DNA of 35,327 nucleotides from Gammaproteobacteria bacterium. GTDB lineage: Bacteria > Pseudomonadota > Gammaproteobacteria > WOZS01. Positions 21,995 through 29,819 of this stretch are shown in pieces; within the stretch, counting starts at the first letter, position 1; every line of letters starts with the position of its first letter. A model generated the notes under the pieces. The model saw only the letters and a program-made list of their open reading frames with translations. It made no database searches and had not been told where the DNA came from. The translations under genes were made by a program, and so were the position numbers. The stretch lies in assembly GCA_011620135.1 (NCBI GenBank), contig WOZS01000023.1, forward strand, positions 1-35,327, read 5' to 3'.

Positions 21995-22876
21995 GTGAAT
22001 GACAGCATCATCCTGATCAGCGGTGCGGTGGGGCTCGGGCTGCTTCTGGGGCTGGGCCTGGGGGTGGTGCTGGGGCGTCGGCTCGCCAGTGCGGGACACA
22101 CCCATGATGATGCCGAAAGCCCGGCAGCGCGGCCTGGGGAAATCGCAACTGCGGCAGAAAGCATCGGCCAGACGGCCCTTGACGCGGTGGGCCTGGCCAG
22201 TCTCGCCATGGCCGTCGGGGATGTGGAGCGAGCCCGGTTCATCCTGGAAAACCTCATGAACCGTCATCATCACGCCATTGCCGAGCGGCAACCCTGGGAC
22301 ATGCTGTTCGACATCCATCGCCAACAGGAGGATCGGCCCCGGTTCGAGGCCCTGGCTGCCCATTATCGGCAGACCTTCGGTACGGAATCGTGCCCATACG
22401 CATCATGGCCTGCTGTGGATGAGAGCGACCTGCCCAGGGCGCGCCCCAGGCTCATCCAGGAATTGGCACAGCGCTGGTCCGATGCCAGGGCCGCGCTGGC
22501 GTTGCTCGAGGCCTCCCTCAGCGAGATGGCGCGCCCCGGGCGCCTGCCATATACAGCACTCCAGACAGGAGAACTGCTGTTTTTGCGTGACTGCGCCCTG
22601 CAGATCGTGCAGGCCCAGCAGGCCGCAGAAAAGCAAGACCCCCAGGCGGCGGCGCCGCCGCGGCGGGCTGCTCCCACTTTTTCGGCCTTTTCGGCCCTGG
22701 AGGAACGCTACACGCGCATCGTCAAGGAGGTGGTCGCGCAATGGCCGCGCCCGGAATGCAAGCAATTCCTGGCAAACCTCATCGTGGATGACCGCGTCAC
22801 CCGGCAGGGTTTCGCCGAGGATGTCCTGGGGGAGCTGGTCTTTTTGCGTCAGGTGTTGGATGAAATCAGTCATTGA
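21995..22876 (+). CDS. Membrane-anchored FimV-like protein
   Basis: 293 residues starting with GTG at 21995. One amino-terminal membrane helix (about 5-27, rich in Gly and Leu) is followed by an acidic linker and a helical cytosolic region. Residues around ALDAVGLASLAMAVGDVERARFILE recall the FimV carboxy-terminal repeat (DKxxAREIL), which acts in polar localisation and type IV pilus assembly; the rest has a helical, TPR-like look. FimV proteins are usually much longer and carry LysM, which is absent here, so the similarity may be superficial. It is divergent from the GT2 operon and precedes the repeat-bearing secreted protein by 114 bases. Confidence 0.65.
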   Translation: MNDSIILISGAVGLGLLLGLGLGVVLGRRLASAGHTHDDAESPAARPGEIATAAESIGQTALDAVGLASLAMAVGDVERARFILENLMNRHHHAIAERQPWDMLFDIHRQQEDRPRFEALAAHYRQTFGTESCPYASWPAVDESDLPRARPRLIQELAQRWSDARAALALLEASLSEMARPGRLPYTALQTGELLFLRDCALQIVQAQQAAEKQDPQAAAPPRRAAPTFSAFSALEERYTRIVKEVVAQWPRPECKQFLANLIVDDRVTRQGFAEDVLGELVFLRQVLDEISH

Positions 22877-22899
22877 GACAAACTTGAGACACATTGAGG
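22873..22899 (+). promoter_or_regulatory. Helically phased TTGAG repeats
   Basis: TTGAGACA at 22873-22880 and again at 22884-22891, and a shorter TTGAG at 22894, spaced 11 and 10 bp. The first overlaps the stop codon of the FimV-like gene. This phasing is typical of sites for a regulator binding one face of the helix. It precedes the secreted-protein gene by about 100 bases. Confidence 0.35.
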
Positions 22900-22908
22900 T
22901 TCACCTGC

Positions 22909-22939
22909 CTATGCGGCATAGCTGTTGTTGTCTTTTTTT
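22909..22939 (+). terminator. Weak terminator candidate
   Basis: A 5-bp stem CTATG/CATAG with loop CGG, then 11 bases, then seven T (22933-22939). The stem is short and the T-run is displaced, so read-through into the secreted-protein gene is likely. Confidence 0.3.
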
Positions 22940-22990
22940 GAGATGATTTGTTTTGGTTTTTGGTTTGGTTGTTCCAGGAAGGAGAGAGCA

Positions 22991-24265
22991 ATGAGTGCGA
23001 TGAACAGACGAGTGGCGAGCAGACGAGCGAAGGACCGGCATTGGGCGCTGCTGGGTGCCGTGGCGGCAGGCATGGGTCTTGCCTCTCAGGTGCATGCCCA
23101 GGATGTGCCAGATGTGCCTCCAGGGGTGGCTACCGCCACGCTGGCAGGGTTTCTGCCAGCCGCAGACCCAGGGCTGGAATTTGTGGACGCAGCATCGGCC
23201 ATGCCGGCGGATTTTATCCGTCAGTCCCTGCCCGATGCCCTGGGCCGCCAATGGCTGAACGTGTCGCGCACCTATTGGTCCTACCCCATTCCCCCCGGTC
23301 TTGGCGCCTTGCCTCCTGAGAGCAGCGGCTTGTTGGCCGTGCCAGAAAACATGTTGCACCACGCCGAGGCGGCTGTGATGGCTCACCCTGGCGGCGCGCT
23401 CCAGGCGGGTATTGGCGCATTCGTAAACGTGGGCTCATCCGTGATCACATTGATTCCTGGTCTTGGGACGGTTGTCGGCTCCACTTTAACAATACTCAGC
23501 AATGTGGGCGCCCCTGTGTTCGGCGCCTTAGGTAACTTTGCCAATGTGCTGATCGACTGGGCTCCTGGGTTGCCCCCGGTTTACCAGGTCAGTATCGACT
23601 ATTTCAAGGTAGGTGAGGTACAACCTGCCGTGGCGGATGCTGCCCGCGATACCTTTGGCCCTGTGCGCGCTACAGTCGGCGGAGCGGTGCACAGCGTGAC
23701 CGATCCGCTGCGCGCTACAGTCGGCGGAGCGGTGCACAGCGTGACCGATCCGGTGCGCGCTGCCGTCGGCGGAGCGGTGCACAGCGTGACCGATGCGGTG
23801 CGTAGTGCAATCGCGGATGCCGCGAACAGCGCCACTGGCTCGGCATGCCGCCTCACCTATACCGAGGAGGTCAACCTCTTCCCGGTGGATCCAGCCACAC
23901 TGCCGCCGGATCAACCCCAGCCAGCACCGTGGCCGCCTGCCGTGGAGGCTGGTTTCGACTGTGGCGGGGTGATGAATCGTCGCATGTCCGTGATCGTGGG
24001 CGCTGGGTTTGCCGGTGGCGAGGAGGCAGGCCTGGTACCCATATGGTATGAGCCCTTTACAGCGCAATGGGTAGATTATGTTGGCACAGGGCTACTCACC
24101 TCGTTATTGAACCCTACCCTAGCAGCAGCGCCTGCAGAAAGCCTGGTGGTCACCATTGACTCGGTCAAGAGCAGTGAAGACCTCCATCGCCTCGCCCAGT
24201 CCATCGACTATCGTGGCCTGTGCTTGGCGGTCCATCCCGATGGGGAGGGTTGCCCCAGCCAGTAA
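22991..24265 (+). CDS. Secreted repeat protein of unknown function
   Basis: 424 residues. A long basic start and hydrophobic core give a signal peptide cut after QVHA (residue 36). The mature part has a Gly/Val-rich hydrophobic region (about 135-195), then three copies of the 15-residue unit PVRATVGGAVHSVTD and a degenerate fourth (residues 224-283), and a carboxy domain with all four Cys, enough for two disulfides. The repeats have an amphipathic helical look. I recognise no family. The ATG at 22991 has AAGGAG 8 bases upstream, an excellent ribosome-binding site, and a strong terminator follows, so it is probably well expressed. The frame from 22925 is open but lacks a good start. It could be a surface, adhesion or envelope-associated protein. 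Confidence 0.8.
   Translation: MSAMNRRVASRRAKDRHWALLGAVAAGMGLASQVHAQDVPDVPPGVATATLAGFLPAADPGLEFVDAASAMPADFIRQSLPDALGRQWLNVSRTYWSYPIPPGLGALPPESSGLLAVPENMLHHAEAAVMAHPGGALQAGIGAFVNVGSSVITLIPGLGTVVGSTLTILSNVGAPVFGALGNFANVLIDWAPGLPPVYQVSIDYFKVGEVQPAVADAARDTFGPVRATVGGAVHSVTDPLRATVGGAVHSVTDPVRAAVGGAVHSVTDAVRSAIADAANSATGSACRLTYTEEVNLFPVDPATLPPDQPQPAPWPPAVEAGFDCGGVMNRRMSVIVGAGFAGGEEAGLVPIWYEPFTAQWVDYVGTGLLTSLLNPTLAAAPAESLVVTIDSVKSSEDLHRLAQSIDYRGLCLAVHPDGEGCPSQ
23660..23839 (+). repeat. 45-bp tandem repeats (three good, one degenerate)
   Basis: Units at 23660-23704, 23705-23749 and 23750-23794 are almost identical in DNA; the fourth (23795-23839) has diverged. DNA identity beyond codon need implies recent duplication or gene conversion. 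Copy-number change would keep the frame. Confidence 0.85.
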
Positions 24266-24305
24266 GTCACCTCAGGAGCCGGGCGCCGAACACCGGCCCC
24301 AAGGT

Positions 24306-24338
24306 CCCGGGGGTAGCCAGACTGCCCCCGGGCTTTTT
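24306..24338 (+). terminator. Strong intrinsic terminator
   Basis: An 11-bp stem (CCCGGGGGTAG with CTGCCCCCGGG, one G-T pair), a 5-base loop CCAGA, then C and five T. It lies 41 bases after the secreted-protein stop. Confidence 0.85.
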
Positions 24339-24551
24339 CATGGGCCTCGCCTGGCCCAAAAGCCACCGGAAAGCCCCCCATGGCTGCCGCAAGAAAGCTC
24401 CCACCAGGGCCGCCTTGGCCTGGGGCCATGGCTTGCTGGACCGGCACCAGCCGCCCAGGTCTCTGCGCGCCAGTTACAGCCTCGTCCCTGGGTGGCCTGC
24501 GGGGGTCCGGTCCATGGGTAGACGCGTGCCAGACTGAACCGGTGAGTTGCC
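24339..24551. other. Convergent intergenic region
   Basis: The 213 bases between the terminator and the end of ccmI hold no gene or clear terminator for the ccm operon that I can see. Confidence 0.4.
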
Positions 24552-25538
24552 TTATGGCCCAGGCCGTTGCGCAGCAGGAGGCTTGAGCTCGATGGTCAGC
24601 GGGCCGCTGTGTGGCAGCGTGACATTCTCCAGGCTGCCTTCCAGCAGGCCGGGTGCGCTCACCGGGGCATCTGGTGCCGCCAGCCGGGCCACCAGCGTCA
24701 CCGGGCGACCATCCAGCGCTCCTGGGCCAGCAGCGCTGCGTTGCAGCGTGACCTGCACAGGCCAACGATCCACGGTCACCGCTGTGGCGGCCAGTGGCAT
24801 GGAGCGCTCTGGCCCCCTGGCAAACACCACCACCCGCTGCCCGGCAAAGGCTGAGGCGGGGCTGCCCCGGGGCAGCTGCACGGTTACCCTGGCCAGTATC
24901 TCGGGCGCTGGCTGCTGCTGTGGCGAGGCGTCCTGTGCCGGCAGTTGCGCCAAGGCGTCCTGCAGCATGGCATACATGGGTTCCTGGGGCTGGAGCAGGG
25001 CTTGCAGGCGGCGCAGGTAATCCCGGGTGGCCGGGACATCATCGCGCTCCCGGGCTGCAAGGGCGGCCAGCCACAACGCCTCGCGATGAGCGGGGTTTTT
25101 TTGCAGCACCTCATCCAGCAAGGCGCTGGCCTCTCCCTGGAAGCTGCCATGCTCCATGGCCAGCGCCAGGGCCAGGGCACTGTGCACATCGAGGTCATGG
25201 GGAGAGAGCAGGCGGGCCTGCTGCAAGGCGGCCTTGGCTTGCGGCAATCTACCCTGTTCCATGTGGGCGCGTCCCAGGGCAAGCCAGCCGTCCACATCGT
25301 CGGGGTGCTCGGCCACCCGGCGCTCCAGCTGGCGCAGCTGCTCCGTTGCCGCGTGCTGGTCATGGAGGTCCTGCCAGGAACCCCTGAAATAATAAAGCCC
25401 GGCGGGCAAGGCAATCACCAGCAGCAGCACAACCATCATGGCCAGCCAGCGCCGTCCCCTGCTGGGTTCTTTCAGCAAGGGCCGCAGCGCCACCACGGCG
25501 CACACCATGCTGGCCATGCCCAGCCATGCCCAGATCAT
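24552..25538 (-). CDS. ccmI: Cytochrome c biogenesis protein CcmI (CycH)
   Basis: 328 residues. CcmI holds apocytochrome c and hands it to the CcmF/H heme ligation complex. Two hydrophobic segments at the start (about 1-20 and 33-50) are followed by a periplasmic TPR region (VDGWLALGRAHMEQGRLPQAKAAL; SALALALAMEHGSFQGEASALLDE) at about 70-190 and a carboxy-terminal beta-rich domain that ends TIELKPPAAQ. This two-domain build is typical of full-length CcmI. The ATG at 25538 overlaps the ccmH stop (ATGA), which rules out the longer upstream frame. It is the last gene of the ccm operon. Confidence 0.92.
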   Translation of the reverse strand: MIWAWLGMASMVCAVVALRPLLKEPSRGRRWLAMMVVLLLVIALPAGLYYFRGSWQDLHDQHAATEQLRQLERRVAEHPDDVDGWLALGRAHMEQGRLPQAKAALQQARLLSPHDLDVHSALALALAMEHGSFQGEASALLDEVLQKNPAHREALWLAALAARERDDVPATRDYLRRLQALLQPQEPMYAMLQDALAQLPAQDASPQQQPAPEILARVTVQLPRGSPASAFAGQRVVVFARGPERSMPLAATAVTVDRWPVQVTLQRSAAGPGALDGRPVTLVARLAAPDAPVSAPGLLEGSLENVTLPHSGPLTIELKPPAAQRPGP

Positions 25539-25957
25539 GCCTGGCTTTCCTGGCGATGGATCACCCGCCAGACGACCCACAGTCCGCAGAGCAGCAGCAG
25601 GGCCGGGCCAAACCACAACAGCACGGTGGTTTCCCGCAGCGGCGGACGATAGAGCACGAAATCCCCATAGCGCTTGACCAGCCGCGCCTTGATCTGCTCT
25701 GGAGATTCACCGCGCTTCAGTGCCTGGGCAATCTCCAGGCGCAGATCCAAGGCGAGGTCGGCGTGGGACTCGGCGAGACTCTGGTTCTGACACACCAGAC
25801 AGCGTATCTCCTGCAGCAGATGCTGGTATTGGGCGGCCTGCTGGGGACTGTGGAACTGGATCTGCCCTGTATCGTCAGCCCGGGCCATGGGTGCCATCAG
25901 CAGCATCAGCAGCAGGAGAGCAAGCCATCGCCTGATGTTCGCCACAGCAGCGCTCAC
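25535..25957 (-). CDS. ccmH: Cytochrome c maturation thiol protein CcmH
   Basis: 140 residues with a signal peptide ending MARA before Asp28, the redox motif RCLVCQNQS (Cys53, Cys56) with the family continuation LAESHADLALDLR, and a carboxy-terminal membrane segment (about 110-130). It keeps the haem-binding cysteines of apocytochrome c reduced, in the periplasm, as part of the CcmF/H/I ligation complex. Only the short CcmH domain is here; the CcmI part is a separate gene. Its start overlaps ccmG and its stop overlaps ccmI, each by 4 bases. Confidence 0.95.
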   Translation of the reverse strand: MSAAVANIRRWLALLLLMLLMAPMARADDTGQIQFHSPQQAAQYQHLLQEIRCLVCQNQSLAESHADLALDLRLEIAQALKRGESPEQIKARLVKRYGDFVLYRPPLRETTVLLWFGPALLLLCGLWVVWRVIHRQESQA

Positions 25958-26475
25958 CGGGAAAGCTTGGCCAGCTGCTGGCTCAGGGCCCGGTCATCGA
26001 TGGGCCCCACGATACGCTGGCGTACCACGCCCTGGCCATCGATCACGAAGGTCTCGGGAACGCCATAGACGCCCCAGTCGCGCCCCAGGATGCCTTGCGG
26101 GTCAACAAAGACAGCCCGGTAGGGGTTGTGGCGTTCCCTGAGCCAGGCCATGGCCGCAGCATCGGTATCCTTGTAGTTCAGGCCGAAGATCGTCACCCCG
26201 GAGGCAGCCAGGCGTTGCAAGGCGGCGTGTTCCTGGAGGCAGGCCGTGCACCACGAGGCCCAGACATTGAGCAAACTGGGCTTGCCCTGGGGAAGCAGGG
26301 CTTGCAGTTCGGCTGTCTGTGGCATGCCGCCATCCTGCAGCAAAGCGGCGCGCAGCAGGGGGGCCTTGCTGTCCAGCAGCGTGGAGGGCAGGATGGTGGG
26401 ATCGCGCCGCAAACCCACGGCGGCCACCATCAACACCGCCAACAGGATGAGCAGTGGCAGGAAGCGACGGATCAT
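25954..26475 (-). CDS. ccmG: Thiol-disulfide interchange protein CcmG/DsbE
   Basis: 173 residues. A single amino-terminal membrane anchor (5-22) precedes a periplasmic thioredoxin domain with WCTAC (Cys76, Cys79), in place of the more usual WCPTC, and the conserved YGVPETFVIDGQG containing the cis-proline. It passes reducing power from CcdA or DsbD to CcmH and apocytochrome c. Overlaps of 4 bases with ccmF and ccmH show tight translational coupling. Confidence 0.95.
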   Translation of the reverse strand: MIRRFLPLLILLAVLMVAAVGLRRDPTILPSTLLDSKAPLLRAALLQDGGMPQTAELQALLPQGKPSLLNVWASWCTACLQEHAALQRLAASGVTIFGLNYKDTDAAAMAWLRERHNPYRAVFVDPQGILGRDWGVYGVPETFVIDGQGVVRQRIVGPIDDRALSQQLAKLSR

Positions 26476-28409
26476 GCAGCAACCTTTGCCGGCGCTTCAT
26501 GGGCAAGGCGGACCCTGGCGCGGCGTTGTCCCAGAAAACCCAACGCGCCACCTGCGATCATCAGCCCGGCGCCACCCCAGATGAAGCGGATCAACGGCTT
26601 GTAGGCCACATGCAGGCTGTAGCCGTTCTCGCCCAGATCATCACCCAACGCCACGAACAGATCGCGGAACAATCCCCAGCCAATGGCGGCCTCGGTGGTC
26701 ACCATGCCGCTGGCATAGCGGCGCTTTTCGGTCACCAGGATCACGTCATGGCCATGACGCTCAAAGACCACCTGGGCGCGCAGGGCCTGATGGTTCTTTT
26801 CGGTATGTTGGGAGACCTGCTGCAGCCTGACGGTATATCCGGCAAGGGTCATGGTTCCACCTGGGCGCAGCATGACATCCTCGCTGACCTCGAAGCTTCC
26901 GGAAACAGACGCACCCAGGGCAAAACAGGCCAGGCCCATGTGGGCAAACTGCATCCCGTAATACGAGAGCCCGGGACGCAGGCGCTGCCTGGCATGGCGC
27001 AGCAACGACCATCCCGAAAGGATGAGCGTGAAGATGGCCGCGGCAAGCCCTGCGGCAAAAGGGACAGCAGGCATGCCGCACAGCATCACGAGTGCGCCTG
27101 TGGCCAGGGCCGCTGCGGCAGGCAGCCGGGCCCGCCTGAGCCAGGTGCGCACCGGGATACCGCGCCATGGCGTCCAGCTGGCCATGCCGCTCAATATCAG
27201 AGCGGGCAAAAGCAACGGCACGAACACGGCGTTGAAATAGGGCCGCCCCACCGAGATCTTGCCCCAGTGCAGCACATCCATGAGCAGCGGGTACAGCGTG
27301 CCCAGGAACACCGCGGCGCAGGCTGCAAGCAAGAGCACGTTGTTCACCAGCAGGAGCGTTTCCCGAGAAAGCAGCTCCAACGGCCTGCCCCTGGGCAGGG
27401 TATGGGCGCGCCAGGCATAGATGGTCAGCGCCCCGCCCACCATGACGGCGATCAGCCCCAGGATGAAGATGCCTCGGGAGGGATCGGCCGCAAAGGCATG
27501 CACCGAGGTGAGCACGCCCGAGCGTACCAGGAAGGTGCCAAGCAGGCTCAGGGCAAGCCCGGCTATGGCCAGCAGCACGCTCCAGTCCCCGAACATGTGG
27601 CGTTGCTGGGTGACTGCCAGGCTGTGCAGCAAGGCGGTGGCGATGAGCCAGGGCATCAGCGAGGCGTTTTCCACCGGGTCCCAGAACCACCAGCCTCCCC
27701 AGCCCAGCTCGTAGTAGGCCCAGTAGCTGCCCGCGGCGATGCCTGCTCCCAGCCACAGCCAGGCCATGAGATTCCATGGCCGCGCCAGGTGCGCCCAGGA
27801 GATGTCTGGTTGGCCGTGCCGCGAGGATGTCAGCAGGGCAGCCAGCGCCAGGGCGAAGGGCACAGCCAGTCCCACATAGCCCATGTACAGTACCGGCGGG
27901 TGAAAAATGAGTCCTGGATCCTGCAGCAGGGGATTGAGGTCGCTGCCATCGGGCGGGGCAGGAAAAAGGCGGGCAAAGGGGTTGGAAACGCCGATGATAT
28001 AGCTCAGGAAGCCCAGGCTCAGCACCGCCAGCACGCCAAGTGCCGCGCTGGACAGGGGGCCTCTGGGCATGGTGAGCGCAAAGACGCTGCTCCAGCAGCC
28101 AAGCAGCGTGAGCCACAACAGCATGGAGCCCTCATGGCCACCCCAGACCGCCCCCAGGCGATAGAGCAGGGGCAGGGCACTGGAGGCATGTGCGGCCACA
28201 TAACGCACCGAATAATCCTGCTGCGCAAAGGAGAGCGCCAGAGCCGCCATGGCTGCCATGGCGAGCCCGGTCTGGAGCCAGGCGCTGCGCTGGGCCACGG
28301 CAAACCATGCCGCGCTGTGGCGAGCGGCACCCAGGAGACCAGCCGTTCCCTGGAGCAGCGTCAGCGCCAGCGCCAGGCACAGCGCAGCAAGCCCCGCCTC
28401 GGGGATCAT
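26472..28409 (-). CDS. ccmF: Haem lyase subunit CcmF
   Basis: 645 residues, standard length, about 13-15 membrane helices. CcmF attaches haem from CcmE to apocytochrome c. The tryptophan-rich haem-handling (WWD) motif is intact: GWGGWWFWDPVENASLMPW. An early WGGHEGSMLLW and the start MIPEAGLAALCLALAL are also typical. A gap of 13 bases separates it from ccmE; it overlaps ccmG by 4. A very long open frame on the opposite strand is an artefact of high GC. Confidence 0.97.
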   Translation of the reverse strand: MIPEAGLAALCLALALTLLQGTAGLLGAARHSAAWFAVAQRSAWLQTGLAMAAMAALALSFAQQDYSVRYVAAHASSALPLLYRLGAVWGGHEGSMLLWLTLLGCWSSVFALTMPRGPLSSAALGVLAVLSLGFLSYIIGVSNPFARLFPAPPDGSDLNPLLQDPGLIFHPPVLYMGYVGLAVPFALALAALLTSSRHGQPDISWAHLARPWNLMAWLWLGAGIAAGSYWAYYELGWGGWWFWDPVENASLMPWLIATALLHSLAVTQQRHMFGDWSVLLAIAGLALSLLGTFLVRSGVLTSVHAFAADPSRGIFILGLIAVMVGGALTIYAWRAHTLPRGRPLELLSRETLLLVNNVLLLAACAAVFLGTLYPLLMDVLHWGKISVGRPYFNAVFVPLLLPALILSGMASWTPWRGIPVRTWLRRARLPAAAALATGALVMLCGMPAVPFAAGLAAAIFTLILSGWSLLRHARQRLRPGLSYYGMQFAHMGLACFALGASVSGSFEVSEDVMLRPGGTMTLAGYTVRLQQVSQHTEKNHQALRAQVVFERHGHDVILVTEKRRYASGMVTTEAAIGWGLFRDLFVALGDDLGENGYSLHVAYKPLIRFIWGGAGLMIAGGALGFLGQRRARVRLAHEAPAKVAA

Positions 28410-28422
28410 GCCGATCCGCTAT

Positions 28423-28866
28423 TCATGGCTTGCTGGCACTGACCACAGGGCCGGCGTCCGGCCTCAGGTGGCGCACCTCCGGCGGCTGGTAGTTTTCATC
28501 ATGCTTGGCCAGCACCTCCTCGGCCGTGAATCCGCCGCTGCCATCGAGCCTTCCTTTGACCACCACGCCTTGGCCTTCCTTGAACAGATCAGGCAACAGG
28601 CCGTGGTAGGAGACCGGCAGCGCATGGCCGCCTTCTGCCACATTGAACGTGGCCTCCAGACCCTGGCGCCTGAGGGTGCCGGGCACCACGAATCCTCCCA
28701 TGCGAAACACGCTGTGGGGCGGCGCCATGCCGGCGGCCACCTGGCTTGGGGTAAAAAAGAACAACAGGTTCTTGCGAAAGGCAAGGCCGGAGAGCAGGGC
28801 GGCTATGCCGAGGCCGCCTGTGATGAGCGCGATGCCCAGCAGGCGTCTGCGATGGGTTCTGTTCAT
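28423..28866 (-). CDS. ccmE: Haem chaperone CcmE
   Basis: 147 residues with an amino-terminal membrane anchor (9-27) and a periplasmic OB-fold domain. The haem-binding His122 lies in LAKHDENYQPPEV, with Tyr126 as axial ligand, as in the family's H-x3-Y form. It carries haem from CcmC to CcmF. Its ATG overlaps the ccmD stop (ATGA). Confidence 0.96.
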   Translation of the reverse strand: MNRTHRRRLLGIALITGGLGIAALLSGLAFRKNLLFFFTPSQVAAGMAPPHSVFRMGGFVVPGTLRRQGLEATFNVAEGGHALPVSYHGLLPDLFKEGQGVVVKGRLDGSGGFTAEEVLAKHDENYQPPEVRHLRPDAGPVVSASKP

Positions 28867-29054
28867 GTGGAGGGGTTGTCCTCATGTTGGCCCAGCTGGC
28901 CCAGCTGGCCCAGCTGGCCCAGCTGGCGCAAGCTGGCGCTGAGCCTGCGGCCCTGCCACCAGGGAATGAGCCAGTTGAGCAGCAAGGTGAGCAGGCACAG
29001 CACAAAGGAGCTGTAGATGTAGATGTCATAGCGTTGCATGACCATGTGGATCAT
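28863..29054 (-). CDS. ccmD: CcmD, small membrane subunit, with repeat tail
   Basis: 63 residues: a short amino end, YDIYIYSSF, one membrane helix (about 13-33) and a basic cytosolic tail, the usual CcmD plan. CcmD helps release haem-loaded CcmE from CcmABC. The tail contains four Leu-Gly-Gln units in tandem, encoded by a 9-bp DNA repeat, which I have not seen described as a family feature. Three in-frame ATGs lie at the start (29054, 29045 and 29039) and no clear ribosome-binding site decides between them. Confidence 0.85.
   Translation of the reverse strand: MIHMVMQRYDIYIYSSFVLCLLTLLLNWLIPWWQGRRLSASLRQLGQLGQLGQLGQHEDNPST
28891..28926. repeat. Four tandem 9-bp repeats in ccmD
   Basis: CCCAGCTGG is repeated four times exactly on the plus strand. 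On the coding (minus) strand it gives Leu-Gly-Gln units. Exact repeats of this kind are prone to slippage, here in steps of three codons, so tail length could vary between strains. Confidence 0.8.
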
Positions 29055-29078
29055 TATAACCAGGCACGGTTCCCGCTT

Positions 29079-29819
29079 TCAGTGGGCTGTTTTGATGGCC
29101 CAATGTCTCTGCTGTTCCCGGCGCAGCAGCAGCACCCGCATGCGCAGCAGCAACACCCAACCGTAGAACAGGCTGAAGCCCAGCGCACTCATCAAAAGCG
29201 GCAGCAGCATGGCGGTGGCGATGGCCGGCCCTCCGGGCCGGAATACCGTGGGCCCCTGGTGCAGCGTGTTCCACCATAGCACGGAAAAATGGATGATGGG
29301 CACGTTGACCACGCCGATGATGGCCAGCAGGGCGGCGGCCCGGGCCGAGCGGCGCGGTTCCTCGATGGCCTGCGCCAGGGCCATGACGCCGAGATATAGA
29401 AAAAACAGCACCAGCTCCGAGGTGAGCCGCGCATCGCCCCATACCCAGAATGCCCCCCACATGGGTTTGCCCCACAGGGAGCCTGTCACCAGGGCCAGAA
29501 AGGTGAAGGACAGGCCCACAGGCGCACTGGCGATCACCGCCAGTTCGGCAAGCTTGATGCGCCACACCAGGGCCAGTACGCCGGCGCAGGCCATGGTCAC
29601 ATAGATGAGCAAGGACAACCAGGCAGCCGGCACATGGACGTACAGGATGCGATAGCCTTCTCCCTGGACCCGGTCTGCAGGCGCCAGCAGGAGACCCCAG
29701 GCAAGCCCTCCTGCGATCAGCACCATGGCGCACAGCCCAAGCCAGGGCGCCAGCTTGCTGGCAAAGCGCAAGAAGCTGGGTGGCGAGAGCAGCCGCTGCA
29801 GCGCCACAGACCTGCTCAT
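29079..29819 (-). CDS. ccmC: Haem exporter/handling protein CcmC
   Basis: 246 residues and six membrane helices. CcmC presents haem to CcmE. The haem-ligand His62 in YVHVPAAW and a second His in IIHFSVLWWNTLHQ are present. The tryptophan-rich motif reads WGAFWVWGDARLTSE; compared with the form I know, WGTWWVWDARLTS, there is one extra Gly (residue 128, codon 29436-29438) between the last Trp and Asp. I cannot say whether close relatives share it. The start at 29819 overlaps the ccmAB stop by 4 bases. Confidence 0.95.
   Translation of the reverse strand: MSRSVALQRLLSPPSFLRFASKLAPWLGLCAMVLIAGGLAWGLLLAPADRVQGEGYRILYVHVPAAWLSLLIYVTMACAGVLALVWRIKLAELAVIASAPVGLSFTFLALVTGSLWGKPMWGAFWVWGDARLTSELVLFFLYLGVMALAQAIEEPRRSARAAALLAIIGVVNVPIIHFSVLWWNTLHQGPTVFRPGGPAIATAMLLPLLMSALGFSLFYGWVLLLRMRVLLLRREQQRHWAIKTAH

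Noticed and set aside
23660-23839. Repeat array considered as CRISPR
   Set aside because: The 45-bp units are adjacent without spacers and lie in frame in a coding sequence.
26454-28442. Plus-strand open frame of about 660 codons opposite ccmF
   Set aside because: ccmF has every family motif in the other strand; the antisense frame has no recognisable domain and a biased composition.
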